Assembly (NCBI GenBank): GCA_023664665.1
Contig: JAMPEY010000010.1
Span: 1-64,000 of the forward strand
From: Lachnoclostridium sp.
Lineage (GTDB): Bacteria; Bacillota; Clostridia; Lachnospirales; Lachnospiraceae
Direction of reading: 5' to 3'
Length of the DNA: 64,000 nucleotides
The first letter of the stretch is position 1, and each line of letters begins with the position of its first letter. Positions 45,654 through 55,553 of the stretch are shown piece after piece. Below the pieces are notes generated by a model. The model did no database searches. It was not told where the DNA came from and saw nothing but the letters and a program-made list of their open reading frames with translations. The position numbers and the translations under genes were made by a program.

Positions 45654-46855
45654 TGAAAAAAATATTGGTAGTGATGAATACAATGGGACAGGCAGGGGCG
45701 GAAACGGCGCTTTTGGAACTTTTGCGCCATATCGACCCCGCGGAATACGAAGTTTCCCTCTATGTGCTTATGGCGCAGGGGGAAATGGTGCATGAACTGC
45801 CGGACTATGTGAAACTGCTGAATGCGCACTATGATGACAGTTCCGTGCTTGGCAGGGAGGGCAGGGCACATATGAGGAGGACGGTGCTGAGGGCGATGTT
45901 TGCCAGAGCTACGGTATTTCATCTGTTTCCTTATCTGATAAGAAATCTGGCAGTCATGGCGGCAAAGGGTAAGATTCTGACCGACAAACTGTTATGGAGG
46001 GTTCTGTCGGATTCCGGACAGCGGTTCAAAGAGCATTACGATTTGGCAGTGGCTTATCTGGAGGGCGGTTCCGCTTATTATGTGGCGGACCATGTGGAAG
46101 CGGCCCGGAAAGCGGCATTTCTCCATGTGGATTATGGCAGGGCCGGATATACGAGAGCGTTGGACAGAGATTGTTACTTAAAGTTTGACAAGGTATTTTG
46201 TGTGTCAAAAGAGGTCAGGGAAGCTTTTTTGCAGGCTTATCCGGAATGTAAAACAAAGTCGGAGGTATTCCATAATCTGATTAATCAGGATGCCATCCGC
46301 AAAAAAGCAAAACTTTCCGGCGGATTTACGGATGATTATGAGGGTTTTAGGATTCTCACGGTGGGAAGGCTTACCGCGCAGAAAGCTTTCGAGGTATCCA
46401 TAGAAGCCATGAAGCTGTTAAAGGAAAAAGGAATCCGGGCAAGATGGTATGTCCTTGGGGAAGGGGATCAGAGAAGCTTTCTGGAGGAGAAAATCCGGCA
46501 TTTTCATTTGGAGGATGATTTCCTGCTCCTCGGGGCGAGCAAAAACCCCTATCCCTATATGGCGCAGGCGGATATTTATGTCCATGCCAGCCGCTTTGAA
46601 GGAAAAAGCATCGCCATACAGGAGGCGCAGACTTTAGGGTGCGCCATTCTGGTTTCGGATTGCAGCGGTAACAGGGAACAGGTAATTCCGGGAGTGGACG
46701 GCATGATGTGCGGTTTTACCCCCGAAGAAATCTGCCGGGACATACAGACACTGTTACAGGATGAATCTCTTCGCAGCCGTTTGGGAAGGGCGGCGGCGCA
46801 AAAAAAGCTTGCGGACGAGTCGGAAGTGGGGAAATTGTTGAGGTTAGCAAATTAG
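45653..46855 (+). CDS. Glycosyltransferase, GT4 family
   Basis: A 400-residue glycosyltransferase. N-terminal MKKILVVMNTMGQAGAETAL is the acceptor-side Gly loop; LTVGRLTAQKAFEVSIEAMKL and the EX7E motif EGKSIAIQE mark the donor half. Sugar specificity cannot be read. Its start overlaps the DUF2304 stop, so it is co-translated. Confidence 0.88.
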   Translation: MKKILVVMNTMGQAGAETALLELLRHIDPAEYEVSLYVLMAQGEMVHELPDYVKLLNAHYDDSSVLGREGRAHMRRTVLRAMFARATVFHLFPYLIRNLAVMAAKGKILTDKLLWRVLSDSGQRFKEHYDLAVAYLEGGSAYYVADHVEAARKAAFLHVDYGRAGYTRALDRDCYLKFDKVFCVSKEVREAFLQAYPECKTKSEVFHNLINQDAIRKKAKLSGGFTDDYEGFRILTVGRLTAQKAFEVSIEAMKLLKEKGIRARWYVLGEGDQRSFLEEKIRHFHLEDDFLLLGASKNPYPYMAQADIYVHASRFEGKSIAIQEAQTLGCAILVSDCSGNREQVIPGVDGMMCGFTPEEICRDIQTLLQDESLRSRLGRAAAQKKLADESEVGKLLRLAN

Positions 46856-46907
46856 GCGTTTGGAACAGCCAAAGCAAGACAGTATAGAGGGATATGAGGG
46901 ACAGACT

Positions 46908-47690
46908 ATGGGCAGCGGACAAAAAGAATTGTTGATTATCATTCCTGCATACAATGAGGCAAAAAATATCGGAGCTCTCCTCGATAAACTGGAAGAACCG
47001 AAGATTAGGGACATTGCGGATCTGCTGGTGATAAACGATGCGTCTACGGACAATACGGGCAGTATTGTCAAGGCAAGAAAGCATCCGGTGGTGACTCATG
47101 TATATAATCTGGGCTATGGGAGCGGATTGCAGACAGGATATAAATATGCCCTGCAGAACGGCTACCGCTATGTGATTCAAATGGATGCGGACGGGCAGCA
47201 TGACGCCTGCAATGTCAGGGAAATTTATGAGAAGCTTACAACCGAAGACGAGAGGGGGCATTGTCCGGATATTGTGCTGGGCTCCCGCTTTGTGGAAGGA
47301 AGCTTTGCCTATCCCACCTCCGTAATGAAAAAAATAGCTTATACCATGTTCCGGATTTTGATACGCCTGGGAGCCGGCAGAAAGATTATGGATCCTACTA
47401 CGGGCTTACAGGGACTCAGCAGGAGGGCTTTTAGATTTTATGCGGGATATAGTCATTTTGACGACCGGTATCCCGATGCCAATATTATCATGCAGATGAT
47501 GCTTTTAGGCTATCGCGTGGTGGAAATTCCGGCGGTGATGCACCCCAGAACGGAAGGAAAGAGCATGCATTCCGGACTAAAGCCGTTTTTTTATATGTTC
47601 CGCATGATGTTTTCGATTATCGCCGTATGGATTAGAATAAAACTGTTTCATGTAGATATGGAGGCAATGGATGAAATCTCTGTTTCCTAA
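46908..47690 (+). CDS. Glycosyltransferase, GT2 family (polyprenyl-phosphate sugar synthase-like)
   Basis: A 260-residue GT-A enzyme. LLIIIPAYNEAKNIGALLDKL, DDxD-type NDASTDNTG, LGYGSGLQTGYKYAL and QMDADGQHD (the DxD metal site) are plain. It resembles dolichyl-phosphate mannose synthases, which load a sugar on a lipid carrier; DUF2304 neighbours support that. ATG 46908 follows GAGGG; the TTG at 46860 is unlikely. It overlaps the next gene by 20 nt. Confidence 0.88.
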   Translation: MGSGQKELLIIIPAYNEAKNIGALLDKLEEPKIRDIADLLVINDASTDNTGSIVKARKHPVVTHVYNLGYGSGLQTGYKYALQNGYRYVIQMDADGQHDACNVREIYEKLTTEDERGHCPDIVLGSRFVEGSFAYPTSVMKKIAYTMFRILIRLGAGRKIMDPTTGLQGLSRRAFRFYAGYSHFDDRYPDANIIMQMMLLGYRVVEIPAVMHPRTEGKSMHSGLKPFFYMFRMMFSIIAVWIRIKLFHVDMEAMDEISVS

Positions 47691-49008
47691 ATTAACGATT
47701 CCCAAATTGCATGGTGAAACCGGCTTCCGTTTTTGTAAGGCGGAATTAACGGAGCAGACAACAAAGCTGAAAAATCCTGCAAGGGGTTTCTATCAGATAC
47801 ATACTTTTGATATCGGGGAAGAGCCGGATTTTGAAGAATTGGAATGGTGTCTGGATAAAGACAATACACTGGCGCTTCTTTTGATGGATATTGGCGGATT
47901 CTATGACAGGGAGCTGGATGAGGATGCCCTATCCCGCATCGGGCGCATTGTCGGCTTTTTTGCTAAGGCGCAGTACGATGTGATTTTGAGGATTGTTTAT
48001 GACCATGAGGGAAAGGGCATGGAGAGAGAGCCGTCTTCCTTTTCTCTGGTGGAGAGGCATTTGGAGCAGCTCGGAACGCTTTTTCGGGAGTGGGAAGCCG
48101 TTTTTGTCTTTCAGGGAATGCTTGTGGGTAATTGGGGCGAGATGCATGGAAGCCGGCATTTGACGGCGGATAAGATGAAGAAAATGGCGGGTATTCTGGG
48201 CAGATTTAAGAAAAACGGGATGTATCTGGCAGTGAGGCGGCCTGCCCAATGGAGGCTTTTGCATACCTACACCCTGCATATCACGGAAATGCCAAAGGAC
48301 GGCATGGGACTTTTTGACGACGGAATGTTTGGCTCGAAGAGCCATCTGGGAACCTTTGATGCGGGAGACAGGGTCAGCGCAGGCTGGGACAGTCCGTGGG
48401 GAGCCGAACCGGAGATGGAATTCGAGGAGGAACTCGGAAATTATGTGCCGAACGGCGGCGAGGCAGTCTATGGGGAGGGCTATACGGAGAAACTCACTCC
48501 CAGACAGATATTGGATACACTCAGGAAAATGCATATTACTTATCTGAATAAAGCCCATGACATGCGGACGCTGGATATCTGGAAACAGTGGAGCTATACG
48601 GGAAGCGGAGTCTGGGCGGGAAAGAGCGTGTATGATTATATCGGGGCTCATCTGGGATACCGTTTCCTGATACGGGATGTGGAGATAAAAACAGCAGGGC
48701 AGCAGTGTCTTGTGGAGATTGCAATAGAAAATGTAGGATTTGCGGGATTTTATCAGGACGCCGAAGTGTTTCTGGAGTGTTGGGAGGAAGAAAAACTGCT
48801 TTCCTCCTTTTGGATTGATTGTGACATGACAAAATGGAAAGCGGGAAAGGTGCAGAAAATAAGCTGTGAGATTGATTTGCAGGATGGCATTCTGTATCTT
48901 TATGCAAGGAGAAAACAGGACGGCAGATGTATCCGTTTTGCCAATCTTTCCGGGGAGGACGGAAGGGTAAAGCTGGGCTCTTTGCAAAAGCGGGAGGTGA
49001 AGAAGTGA
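47671..49008 (+). CDS. DUF4874/DUF4832 protein, glycoside-hydrolase-like
   Basis: A 445-residue protein. The N-terminal NPARGFYQIHTFDIG segment is typical of DUF4874, and the C-terminal beta domain (from about 320) fits DUF4832. These families resemble TIM-barrel glycoside hydrolases, with acidic residues such as those in GNWGEMHGS and YLNKAHD. No signal peptide is visible, which is odd for a polysaccharide hydrolase; a non-classical N terminus or cytosolic role is possible. Its TGA overlaps the next GTG start. Confidence 0.7.
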   Translation: MKSLFPKLTIPKLHGETGFRFCKAELTEQTTKLKNPARGFYQIHTFDIGEEPDFEELEWCLDKDNTLALLLMDIGGFYDRELDEDALSRIGRIVGFFAKAQYDVILRIVYDHEGKGMEREPSSFSLVERHLEQLGTLFREWEAVFVFQGMLVGNWGEMHGSRHLTADKMKKMAGILGRFKKNGMYLAVRRPAQWRLLHTYTLHITEMPKDGMGLFDDGMFGSKSHLGTFDAGDRVSAGWDSPWGAEPEMEFEEELGNYVPNGGEAVYGEGYTEKLTPRQILDTLRKMHITYLNKAHDMRTLDIWKQWSYTGSGVWAGKSVYDYIGAHLGYRFLIRDVEIKTAGQQCLVEIAIENVGFAGFYQDAEVFLECWEEEKLLSSFWIDCDMTKWKAGKVQKISCEIDLQDGILYLYARRKQDGRCIRFANLSGEDGRVKLGSLQKREVKK

Positions 49009-51572
49009 TTACGCTATATTGGGCATTTGAATATACCAAGGTGCTTCTGGCATATCTGTTTTTGATGTTTGTCTGGCCCTCCACCGTATTTTTCGGGGTG
49101 CTGAAAGGCAGATCTAAAACTGTTTGGTTCGGATTCTGTGTTACCGTGCAGATAGTGCTGATCAACAGTGTCGTTCTTCTGATGGGACTTTTCCACCTTT
49201 TGAATCCATGGGTGATCCGCATATTATTTTATGGCGTCTTTATCTGGTCGGTATGCCGCAACATCAGGATAAAGGAGAAGCAGAAGCAGGATTTTAAGCA
49301 TCTGGTCATGGGTACTTACGGCCGTAAATCTTACATAGCTGACAGATTAAGCGGCATCGGGAGATTTATCCGGTATCTGTTCGGCAGATTTTGTGATTTT
49401 ATGAGGGGACATTGGTGGGATTACGGAATCCTTTTTGTCATTCTGATATATGGCATGGTATATTTTACTTATGGCGCTTTTCAGGATTATTCTTACGGTT
49501 TTGGCGACATGTATCCCCACAGCGCATGGGTTTACGGGCTGACTCAGGGAAAGATTTTTTCCGCAGGCGTTTATCCGGAGGCAATGCACTGTTTTGTATA
49601 TGGTATGCATACGCTTTTCGGAATCAGGCTCTATAGTTGTATGCTGTTTCTGGCAGGCATCCATGTGACGGTATATCTGCTGTCCGCGTATCTGCTGTTC
49701 AAGGAGCTTTTCCGTTCCCGCTATACGCCCCTGTTTGTGCTGACGGCATTTCTGACGGTGGATTTGCTGTGCATAGACGAAGTGTACAGTATGTCCCGGC
49801 TGCAGTGGACGCTGCCTCAGGAATTTGGGTTATATACTCTGTTTTTGTGCGGAACCTTTTTAATCCGTTACTCCAGAAGCACCAAGCAGATTCCGGAAAT
49901 CTATTTAAAGCCTTTTACGAGGATCAGGGATTATTACAACCAAAAGGAAAGACAGAAAATAGCGGCGATGATACCGGAATTTTCGCTGGAGGAAGAGCTG
50001 AACCGGGAGATAAAGTATACGGAAAACTATTGGGATGAGAACCTTTTCGTCTTTGCCATGGCGCTTGCCGCGTCTCTGACCATACATTTTTATCCCACGA
50101 TAATGGCGTTCTTTTTATGTGTCGCGCTGCTTCCCATAATGGCATTCAGGATTTTTTACAAAAAGAGGCTGATACCATTGGTGATTGCGGCGGCGTTGGG
50201 ATGTCTGGTTGCGGTGGTGCCCATGGTGGGAGCGCTGATATCGGGTATTCCGTTTCAGGGCTCCATCGGCTGGGCGGTGAATGTTATCAACGGTGAGGAT
50301 GAGGCGAATAATCCCAACATTATTTTGGATGAAGAGACCGGGGAGGAGATTACGGGCAGTCTGTCTTTTACATGGGGAGGCGGTTCGTCTTCGTCCGGGG
50401 AAGCGCAGGAGTCTTCGGACAATGGGAGTGAGAGCGGCAGTCCTTCGGAAGGCGGGCAGCAGATGCAGCAGGCGCCGCCCCAAAAGGAGAAAGAGCCCCT
50501 TCCCACGGAGAAAAAAGAACCTTTTCTCCGGAGAATTACGGGACTGATTCAAAGGAAGGCGGATGCGCTTTACTGGTCGGGCTATGTCACCTTATACCGG
50601 GAACAGCGGGCGGACTTTATCGTGAATTGTACTTTTCTGGCGTTTGCCCTGTGGGCGGCAGTAAAGGCAGTCTTGCTCATTGCGGGAATTTTTTTAAGAA
50701 AACGGAAACCACAACGGGCTATGGAATGGGATGCAGGATATTTTGACGGATATTTTTCCATTGCTCTGGCGTCGGTGCTTTTTATGATGCTGTACTGTGC
50801 AGGCAGTCTGGGGCTGCCCTCGCTCATTGCGGGCTCCAGAATCTGTTCTTCGACGCAGATGCTGATTTTGGCGGTGTTGGCGATACCGGTGGATTTATTC
50901 TTTGCGCTGGCTCAGGTGATTGTGCATCACAAAATTTTGGGCGCCGTGTCAGCTCTGGGCGCTCTGGGCATTTATGTGGGAACCATTATGACGGGAACTT
51001 TCCACGGATATTTATACTATGAGCTGACCCGCTATAACAGTGCGGTCATGACCACTTATTCCATTGTAAGCTCCATGCCCAAGGGAACTTATACCATCGT
51101 GTCCCCGACGGATGAGATTTATCAGATGATTCAGTACGGATGGCACGAAGAGCTTACGGATTTCATGAACAGTACCAGAACCATAGGCTATGTGATTCCC
51201 ACGGAGCATGTGTTTATCTATGTGGAGAAAAAGCCCATTGAGTATGCGCAGAGCCATTTCTTTGAAGGCTCCGACTGGCTGGCATGGGAGAAGTATGCGG
51301 ATTATTATGTCAATTTTGTAAGCCAATGCCCCGATATTTCCTCATCGCAGATTTCCACGCAGGAAGCGGAGCTCAGGTGGTTTGCGGGTTCTTCCGGCAC
51401 ATATGACAATATAGCCATGCGCACTCTGCTGGAATCTCAGGTCTACAGATGGTGCCAGAGATTCAAGGAAATCTATCCCTATGAGATGAGGGTTTATTAC
51501 GAGGATGAAGATTTTGTTTGTTATTATTTCAGGCAAAATCCGGAGAATCTCTATCAGTTGAATATATGGTAA
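49005..51572 (+). CDS. Large polytopic membrane protein, function unknown
   Basis: An 855-residue protein with at least ten membrane helices (for example about 5-30, 40-60, 135-155, 205-230, 350-390, 400-425 and four more after 530), a Ser/Gly/Gln/Pro/Glu-rich insert (about 465-515) and a C-terminal extracytoplasmic domain of about 200 residues. The layout resembles GT-C-type glycosyltransferases or polymerases, but no signature was recognised. A GTG start at 49005 is supported by GGGAGG upstream and the GTGA overlap. Confidence 0.72.
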   Translation: MITLYWAFEYTKVLLAYLFLMFVWPSTVFFGVLKGRSKTVWFGFCVTVQIVLINSVVLLMGLFHLLNPWVIRILFYGVFIWSVCRNIRIKEKQKQDFKHLVMGTYGRKSYIADRLSGIGRFIRYLFGRFCDFMRGHWWDYGILFVILIYGMVYFTYGAFQDYSYGFGDMYPHSAWVYGLTQGKIFSAGVYPEAMHCFVYGMHTLFGIRLYSCMLFLAGIHVTVYLLSAYLLFKELFRSRYTPLFVLTAFLTVDLLCIDEVYSMSRLQWTLPQEFGLYTLFLCGTFLIRYSRSTKQIPEIYLKPFTRIRDYYNQKERQKIAAMIPEFSLEEELNREIKYTENYWDENLFVFAMALAASLTIHFYPTIMAFFLCVALLPIMAFRIFYKKRLIPLVIAAALGCLVAVVPMVGALISGIPFQGSIGWAVNVINGEDEANNPNIILDEETGEEITGSLSFTWGGGSSSSGEAQESSDNGSESGSPSEGGQQMQQAPPQKEKEPLPTEKKEPFLRRITGLIQRKADALYWSGYVTLYREQRADFIVNCTFLAFALWAAVKAVLLIAGIFLRKRKPQRAMEWDAGYFDGYFSIALASVLFMMLYCAGSLGLPSLIAGSRICSSTQMLILAVLAIPVDLFFALAQVIVHHKILGAVSALGALGIYVGTIMTGTFHGYLYYELTRYNSAVMTTYSIVSSMPKGTYTIVSPTDEIYQMIQYGWHEELTDFMNSTRTIGYVIPTEHVFIYVEKKPIEYAQSHFFEGSDWLAWEKYADYYVNFVSQCPDISSSQISTQEAELRWFAGSSGTYDNIAMRTLLESQVYRWCQRFKEIYPYEMRVYYEDEDFVCYYFRQNPENLYQLNIW

Positions 51573-51602
51573 CAAAAAGCCGTAAAGGAAAGGAGTCATG
51601 AT

Positions 51603-52655
51603 ATGGAAACTCCAATCGATTTTGTGATAACATGGGTCAATGTTTATGATGGGGAATGGAACGAGGCATATCACAAACATAAAGCAGAGTATTGCATCCG
51701 TGCGGATAGGGACAAAACCCTTCGGACGGACGGAAGAAAGGAACGGTACCGGGATTGGGGACTGTTAAAATATTGGTTCAGGGGCGTAGAAAAATATGCT
51801 CCCTGGGTGAGAAAAATTCACTTCATCACCTACGGACAACTGCCAAAGTGGCTGGAAGAGGAAAATCCGAAGCTTCATGTGGTAAGGCATGAGGATTATG
51901 TGCCGGAGAAGTTTCTGCCCACCTTTAACAGCAATGTTCTGGAATTGTATCTGCATGAAATAGAGGGACTGTCGGAACACTTTGTCTATTTTAACGACGA
52001 TATGTTTCTGATGAAAAAAACTGCGCCGGAGGATTTTTTCAGGAAAGGAAAACCCTGTGATATGCTGGCATTCCAGCCGGTGGTGGCCAATCCCGCCAAT
52101 CCGATTATGTCCCAGACGCTGTTAAATAACAGTCTGGTGCTGTCAAAATATTTTTCCAAAAGGGAGAATGTGAAAAGGCAGCCGGGAAAATATTTCAGAA
52201 TAGGATATCCGCCGCTCTATTTCTGGTACAATCTGCTGGAACTGTATTTTCCGCGTTACACGGGATTTTATACGGTGCATGGTCCCTCGCCGTTCTGCAA
52301 AAGCACTTTTAAGGAGGTGTGGGAGAAGGAGAGGAAACTTTTGGAACAGGTTTCCCTGAATCGTTTTCGCAGCGCCGGGGATGTGACACAATATCTGTTC
52401 AGGGAATGGCAGAAGCTTTCGGGAAACTTTGAGCCCTTAAATCTGCACCGTTTTTTTGGATATTACGAGATTGGCGATGACAATGAAAAGCTTCTTAAGG
52501 AAATGAAAAAGCGTAAACATAGGATAATCTGCATCAACGACGCCAGCGTGAGCAGGGATGAGGATGCGGTACGGGCAGAGCTTTGCGCTGCTTTTGAGAT
52601 GAGTCTGCCGGAGAAATCTTCCTTTGAAAGAGAAGCCTTGGAGGAAGCATTGTGA
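51603..52655 (+). CDS. Stealth-family sugar-1-phosphate transferase
   Basis: A 350-residue enzyme with the four Stealth regions: CR1 DFVITWVNVYDGEW, CR2 from RYRDWGLLKYWFRGVEKYAP through LSEHFVYFNDDMFL, CR3 around YTVHGPSPFCKS and a short CR4 near CINDAS. Stealth proteins transfer hexose-1-phosphate units in capsule and wall polysaccharide synthesis and are related to GlcNAc-1-phosphotransferase. It implies that phosphodiester-linked sugars are made at this locus. Confidence 0.9.
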   Translation: METPIDFVITWVNVYDGEWNEAYHKHKAEYCIRADRDKTLRTDGRKERYRDWGLLKYWFRGVEKYAPWVRKIHFITYGQLPKWLEEENPKLHVVRHEDYVPEKFLPTFNSNVLELYLHEIEGLSEHFVYFNDDMFLMKKTAPEDFFRKGKPCDMLAFQPVVANPANPIMSQTLLNNSLVLSKYFSKRENVKRQPGKYFRIGYPPLYFWYNLLELYFPRYTGFYTVHGPSPFCKSTFKEVWEKERKLLEQVSLNRFRSAGDVTQYLFREWQKLSGNFEPLNLHRFFGYYEIGDDNEKLLKEMKKRKHRIICINDASVSRDEDAVRAELCAAFEMSLPEKSSFEREALEEAL

Positions 52656-54187
52656 CAAAAATGAGCAGAACAGAATACTCGGCGCGCAATACCACCGTGG
52701 CAATGGCGGGCAGAATGACCGCCATCCTTATGGGGTTTGCCCAAAGAGTAGTATTTACCCATACTTTGAGTGAAGAGTATGTGGGAATTAACGGATTGTT
52801 CTTGGACATATTGAGTGTATTGGCGCTGTCGGAGCTTGGGGTGGGAGTTGCCATCACCTATGCTTTGTATCAGCCCATTGCGGAGGAAGACATAGAAAAA
52901 CAGAAATCCCTGATGAAAGCTTATCAGGGTTTTTACCGGGTGGTAGCGTTAGTTGTGCTGGCAGGGGGACTCTTAGTGCTTCCTTTTTTGGATGTCCTGA
53001 TAAAGGATAAGCCCGATGTGCCGCATCTGACCTTGATTTATCTGTTGTATCTGGCAAATTCGGTGGCATCCTATATCATGATTTATAAAAGAACCCTGAT
53101 AGATGCCCACCAGTTAAGCTATATCGGGGTAGTTTATCAGACTACCTCATGGATTGTTCAGAATATATTGCAGATAGCAGTGCTGCTTACCACCCGGAAT
53201 TTTATGCTCTTTCTGGGTATCCAGATATTATGTACCGTCGGAAATAATATCTGTATTTCCAAGAAGGCGGACAGAATGTATCCCTATCTGCGGGATAAGG
53301 ACATAAAGCCGCTTTCCGCGGAAGAGAAAAAGAGTATTTTTAAGAATATCCGCGCCATGCTTATGCATAAGATCGGCAATGTGGCTGTGAATAACACGGA
53401 TAATCTGCTGTTGGCGGCATTGGTGGGAACCGTCAGCGTGGGACAATATTCCAATTATTTTTTGATCATCGGTTCCGTGAAACAAGTGTTGGAGCAGATG
53501 TTTCAGGGCATCACCGCAAGCGTGGGAAATATGGGGGTTGAGGAGAACCGGGAGCGCATCCGGAAAATATTTGAAGCGGCATTTTTTATCGGTCAGTGGA
53601 TGTACGGGCTGGCTGCTATCTGTATGTATGAAGTGATAGACCTTTTTGTGGGGGCAAGTTTCGGAAAACAGTATGTATTTGTGGGACAGATAACTCTGGT
53701 GCTGTGCCTGAACTTTTATCTCACCGGCATGAGGCAGGCTACGCTGGTATTCCGGGATTCCATGGGACTGTTCCGGTATGACAGATATAAAGCGCCGGCG
53801 GAAGCTTTGATTAACTTGACCGTGTCCCTTTTGTTGGGAAAATATATGGGAACCATAGGGGTCTTTCTTGGCACTATGGTCAGCACCGTGACCACATCCC
53901 TGTGGGTGGAGCCCTATGTGCTGTACAAACATAGATTGGAAGCATCTTCAAAACCTTATTTTCGGCGTTATGCCATTTATGCGGGGGTAACATTCCTTCT
54001 CTGGATTGCGCAGGGCAGGCTGTGCGCATATATTACGGGGAATGTGTGGGTGGTTTGTATCCTGCGGCTTTTATTATGTTTTGCGGTAACAAATCTTTCC
54101 TATCTTGCGCTTTACTGCCGCACCAGAGAATTTTTGCTGTTGAAGGGTAAGGCGTCGGAGATTTTAAGGAAACGGCGGAGAAAGTAG
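52652..54187 (+). CDS. Polysaccharide flippase, Wzx/MATE-like
   Basis: A 511-residue protein with 12-14 membrane helices of the oligosaccharide flippase type (EYSARNTTVAMAGRMTAILM, TLSEEYVGINGLFLDILSVL). It would move lipid-linked repeat units across the membrane. A GTG start at 52652 overlaps the Stealth stop and follows GGAGG by 7 nt. With pelG it is the second exporter-type protein here, hinting that the locus makes a second glycan besides Pel. Confidence 0.85.
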   Translation: MTKMSRTEYSARNTTVAMAGRMTAILMGFAQRVVFTHTLSEEYVGINGLFLDILSVLALSELGVGVAITYALYQPIAEEDIEKQKSLMKAYQGFYRVVALVVLAGGLLVLPFLDVLIKDKPDVPHLTLIYLLYLANSVASYIMIYKRTLIDAHQLSYIGVVYQTTSWIVQNILQIAVLLTTRNFMLFLGIQILCTVGNNICISKKADRMYPYLRDKDIKPLSAEEKKSIFKNIRAMLMHKIGNVAVNNTDNLLLAALVGTVSVGQYSNYFLIIGSVKQVLEQMFQGITASVGNMGVEENRERIRKIFEAAFFIGQWMYGLAAICMYEVIDLFVGASFGKQYVFVGQITLVLCLNFYLTGMRQATLVFRDSMGLFRYDRYKAPAEALINLTVSLLLGKYMGTIGVFLGTMVSTVTTSLWVEPYVLYKHRLEASSKPYFRRYAIYAGVTFLLWIAQGRLCAYITGNVWVVCILRLLLCFAVTNLSYLALYCRTREFLLLKGKASEILRKRRRK

Positions 54188-54242
54188 TTAATCTGTTGAC
54201 ATCGGATTTGAGGTTACGCGGAACAAAATCACGGAGGTTGAG

Positions 54243-55442
54243 GTGAAAAGAGAAGAAGAGTTGCTGCTTGGGCTGTTAAAAGAGGAGCTTGGCGGCGGGG
54301 ATAAAAACATATCAAAAGAGGAGCTTTCCGCGGTAAACTGGGGAGAATTTCTGGCTCTTGCACAGGCTCACAGTGTGCTGTCCTTGCTCTACGGAGCTTT
54401 TGAAAAAAGGGGGGAAGGATTTGTGCCAGCTTCTGTATGGCAGCGGACCCGGACTGTGGCAAGGCAGACCGTAAAGCAGAGTTACCGCCTTTTGTTTTTA
54501 TCTAAGTATCTGCTCCATGTGCTGGAGGAAGCCCGGATTCCCGCGGTGCTGTTAAAAGGCGTGGCCACGGCGTCTTTTTATCCCGTGCCGGAGCTGAGAA
54601 AGGCGGGAGATGTGGATATACTGCTTTTGGAAGAAGAGAGGCTTTCGGAATGCTGTGGACTTCTGGAGGAGAAGGGTTTCAGGGTTATGGAGAACCAGCC
54701 CTCCCTGCACCATGTGGTATTACAATCGGAGGACGGAGTGGAGATAGAGATTCATACTATGCTGGCGGAGCCTTTTGACAATCAGCGGATGAATCAGTAT
54801 ATGAAAAAGACGGCGGCGGAATGCAGCGGACATATCTGTATTGCCGATATGATGGGAATCTCCCTGCCGATGCTGGATGCCCCCTGCCATGCTTATGAAC
54901 TGCTGCTCCATATGCTGCAGCATTTTTTGCGCTCGGGTTTCGGACTGAAACTTTTGTGCGATTGGGTGGTATTCTGGAACCGGGAGGAGAACAGGCGGGA
55001 AGCGGCAAAATATCTTTCCATGGTGAGGGAAAGCGGGCTCAAAGGATTTTCCGATATGGTGAGTCTTGCGAGCTTTCGGTATCTGGGGCTGTCAGGGGAG
55101 GCAAAGGAGTGTCTTGAGGTGACGGGAGAGTATGATGCGGAAGCTTTTATGGAGGAAATTTTGTCCGCCGAAGAATTCGGGAAATCGGCGCCGGAGAGGA
55201 TGGTTGCGCTCCGGGGGAACGGCATGGCGGATTATGTCAGGGAGTTTCATCACCAGATGCACCTGAATTTTCCCAAGAGCGGCAGATGTTTTCTGCTCTG
55301 GCCGTTTCTTTGGACGGTTACGCTGTTTCGGTTTTTGCGAAATAACCGAAAGGTGAGGAAGACCTCTGCTTTTGCCGTTTTTAAGACTGCGGGACAGAGG
55401 GGAAAGATCATGAAACAGATAGGGCTGTGGAAAAATAGGTGA
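54243..55442 (+). CDS. Nucleotidyltransferase family protein (NTP_transf_5-like)
   Basis: A 399-residue protein. The motif LLKGVATASFYPVPELRKAG then DVDILLL is the mark of the PF14907-type nucleotidyltransferases; a later IEIHTML supplies another acidic residue. Members occur in polysaccharide clusters and in lasso-peptide clusters next to HprK-like kinases, where they extend a phosphorylated peptide. A PqqD-HprK fusion is 5 kb downstream, so either context is possible. GTG 54243 follows GGAGG. Confidence 0.78.
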   Translation: MKREEELLLGLLKEELGGGDKNISKEELSAVNWGEFLALAQAHSVLSLLYGAFEKRGEGFVPASVWQRTRTVARQTVKQSYRLLFLSKYLLHVLEEARIPAVLLKGVATASFYPVPELRKAGDVDILLLEEERLSECCGLLEEKGFRVMENQPSLHHVVLQSEDGVEIEIHTMLAEPFDNQRMNQYMKKTAAECSGHICIADMMGISLPMLDAPCHAYELLLHMLQHFLRSGFGLKLLCDWVVFWNREENRREAAKYLSMVRESGLKGFSDMVSLASFRYLGLSGEAKECLEVTGEYDAEAFMEEILSAEEFGKSAPERMVALRGNGMADYVREFHHQMHLNFPKSGRCFLLWPFLWTVTLFRFLRNNRKVRKTSAFAVFKTAGQRGKIMKQIGLWKNR

Positions 55443-55482
55443 TTTTATTGAGGAAAGCATGGAAAAATATTTGATAATAATA

Positions 55483-55488
55483 TATAAT
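55483..55488 (+). promoter_or_regulatory. Possible -10 box upstream of the cNMP-domain gene
   Basis: TATAAT at 55483-55488 in a 111-nt gap, with no good -35 at 17 bp. It suggests the gene at 55554 may have its own promoter. Confidence 0.3.
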
Positions 55489-55553
55489 GTTGTAGGAAAT
55501 AAATTCTGTGGCGTTGAAAGCAACAGGGATCAATGATGTAAGAGGTGTGAATT

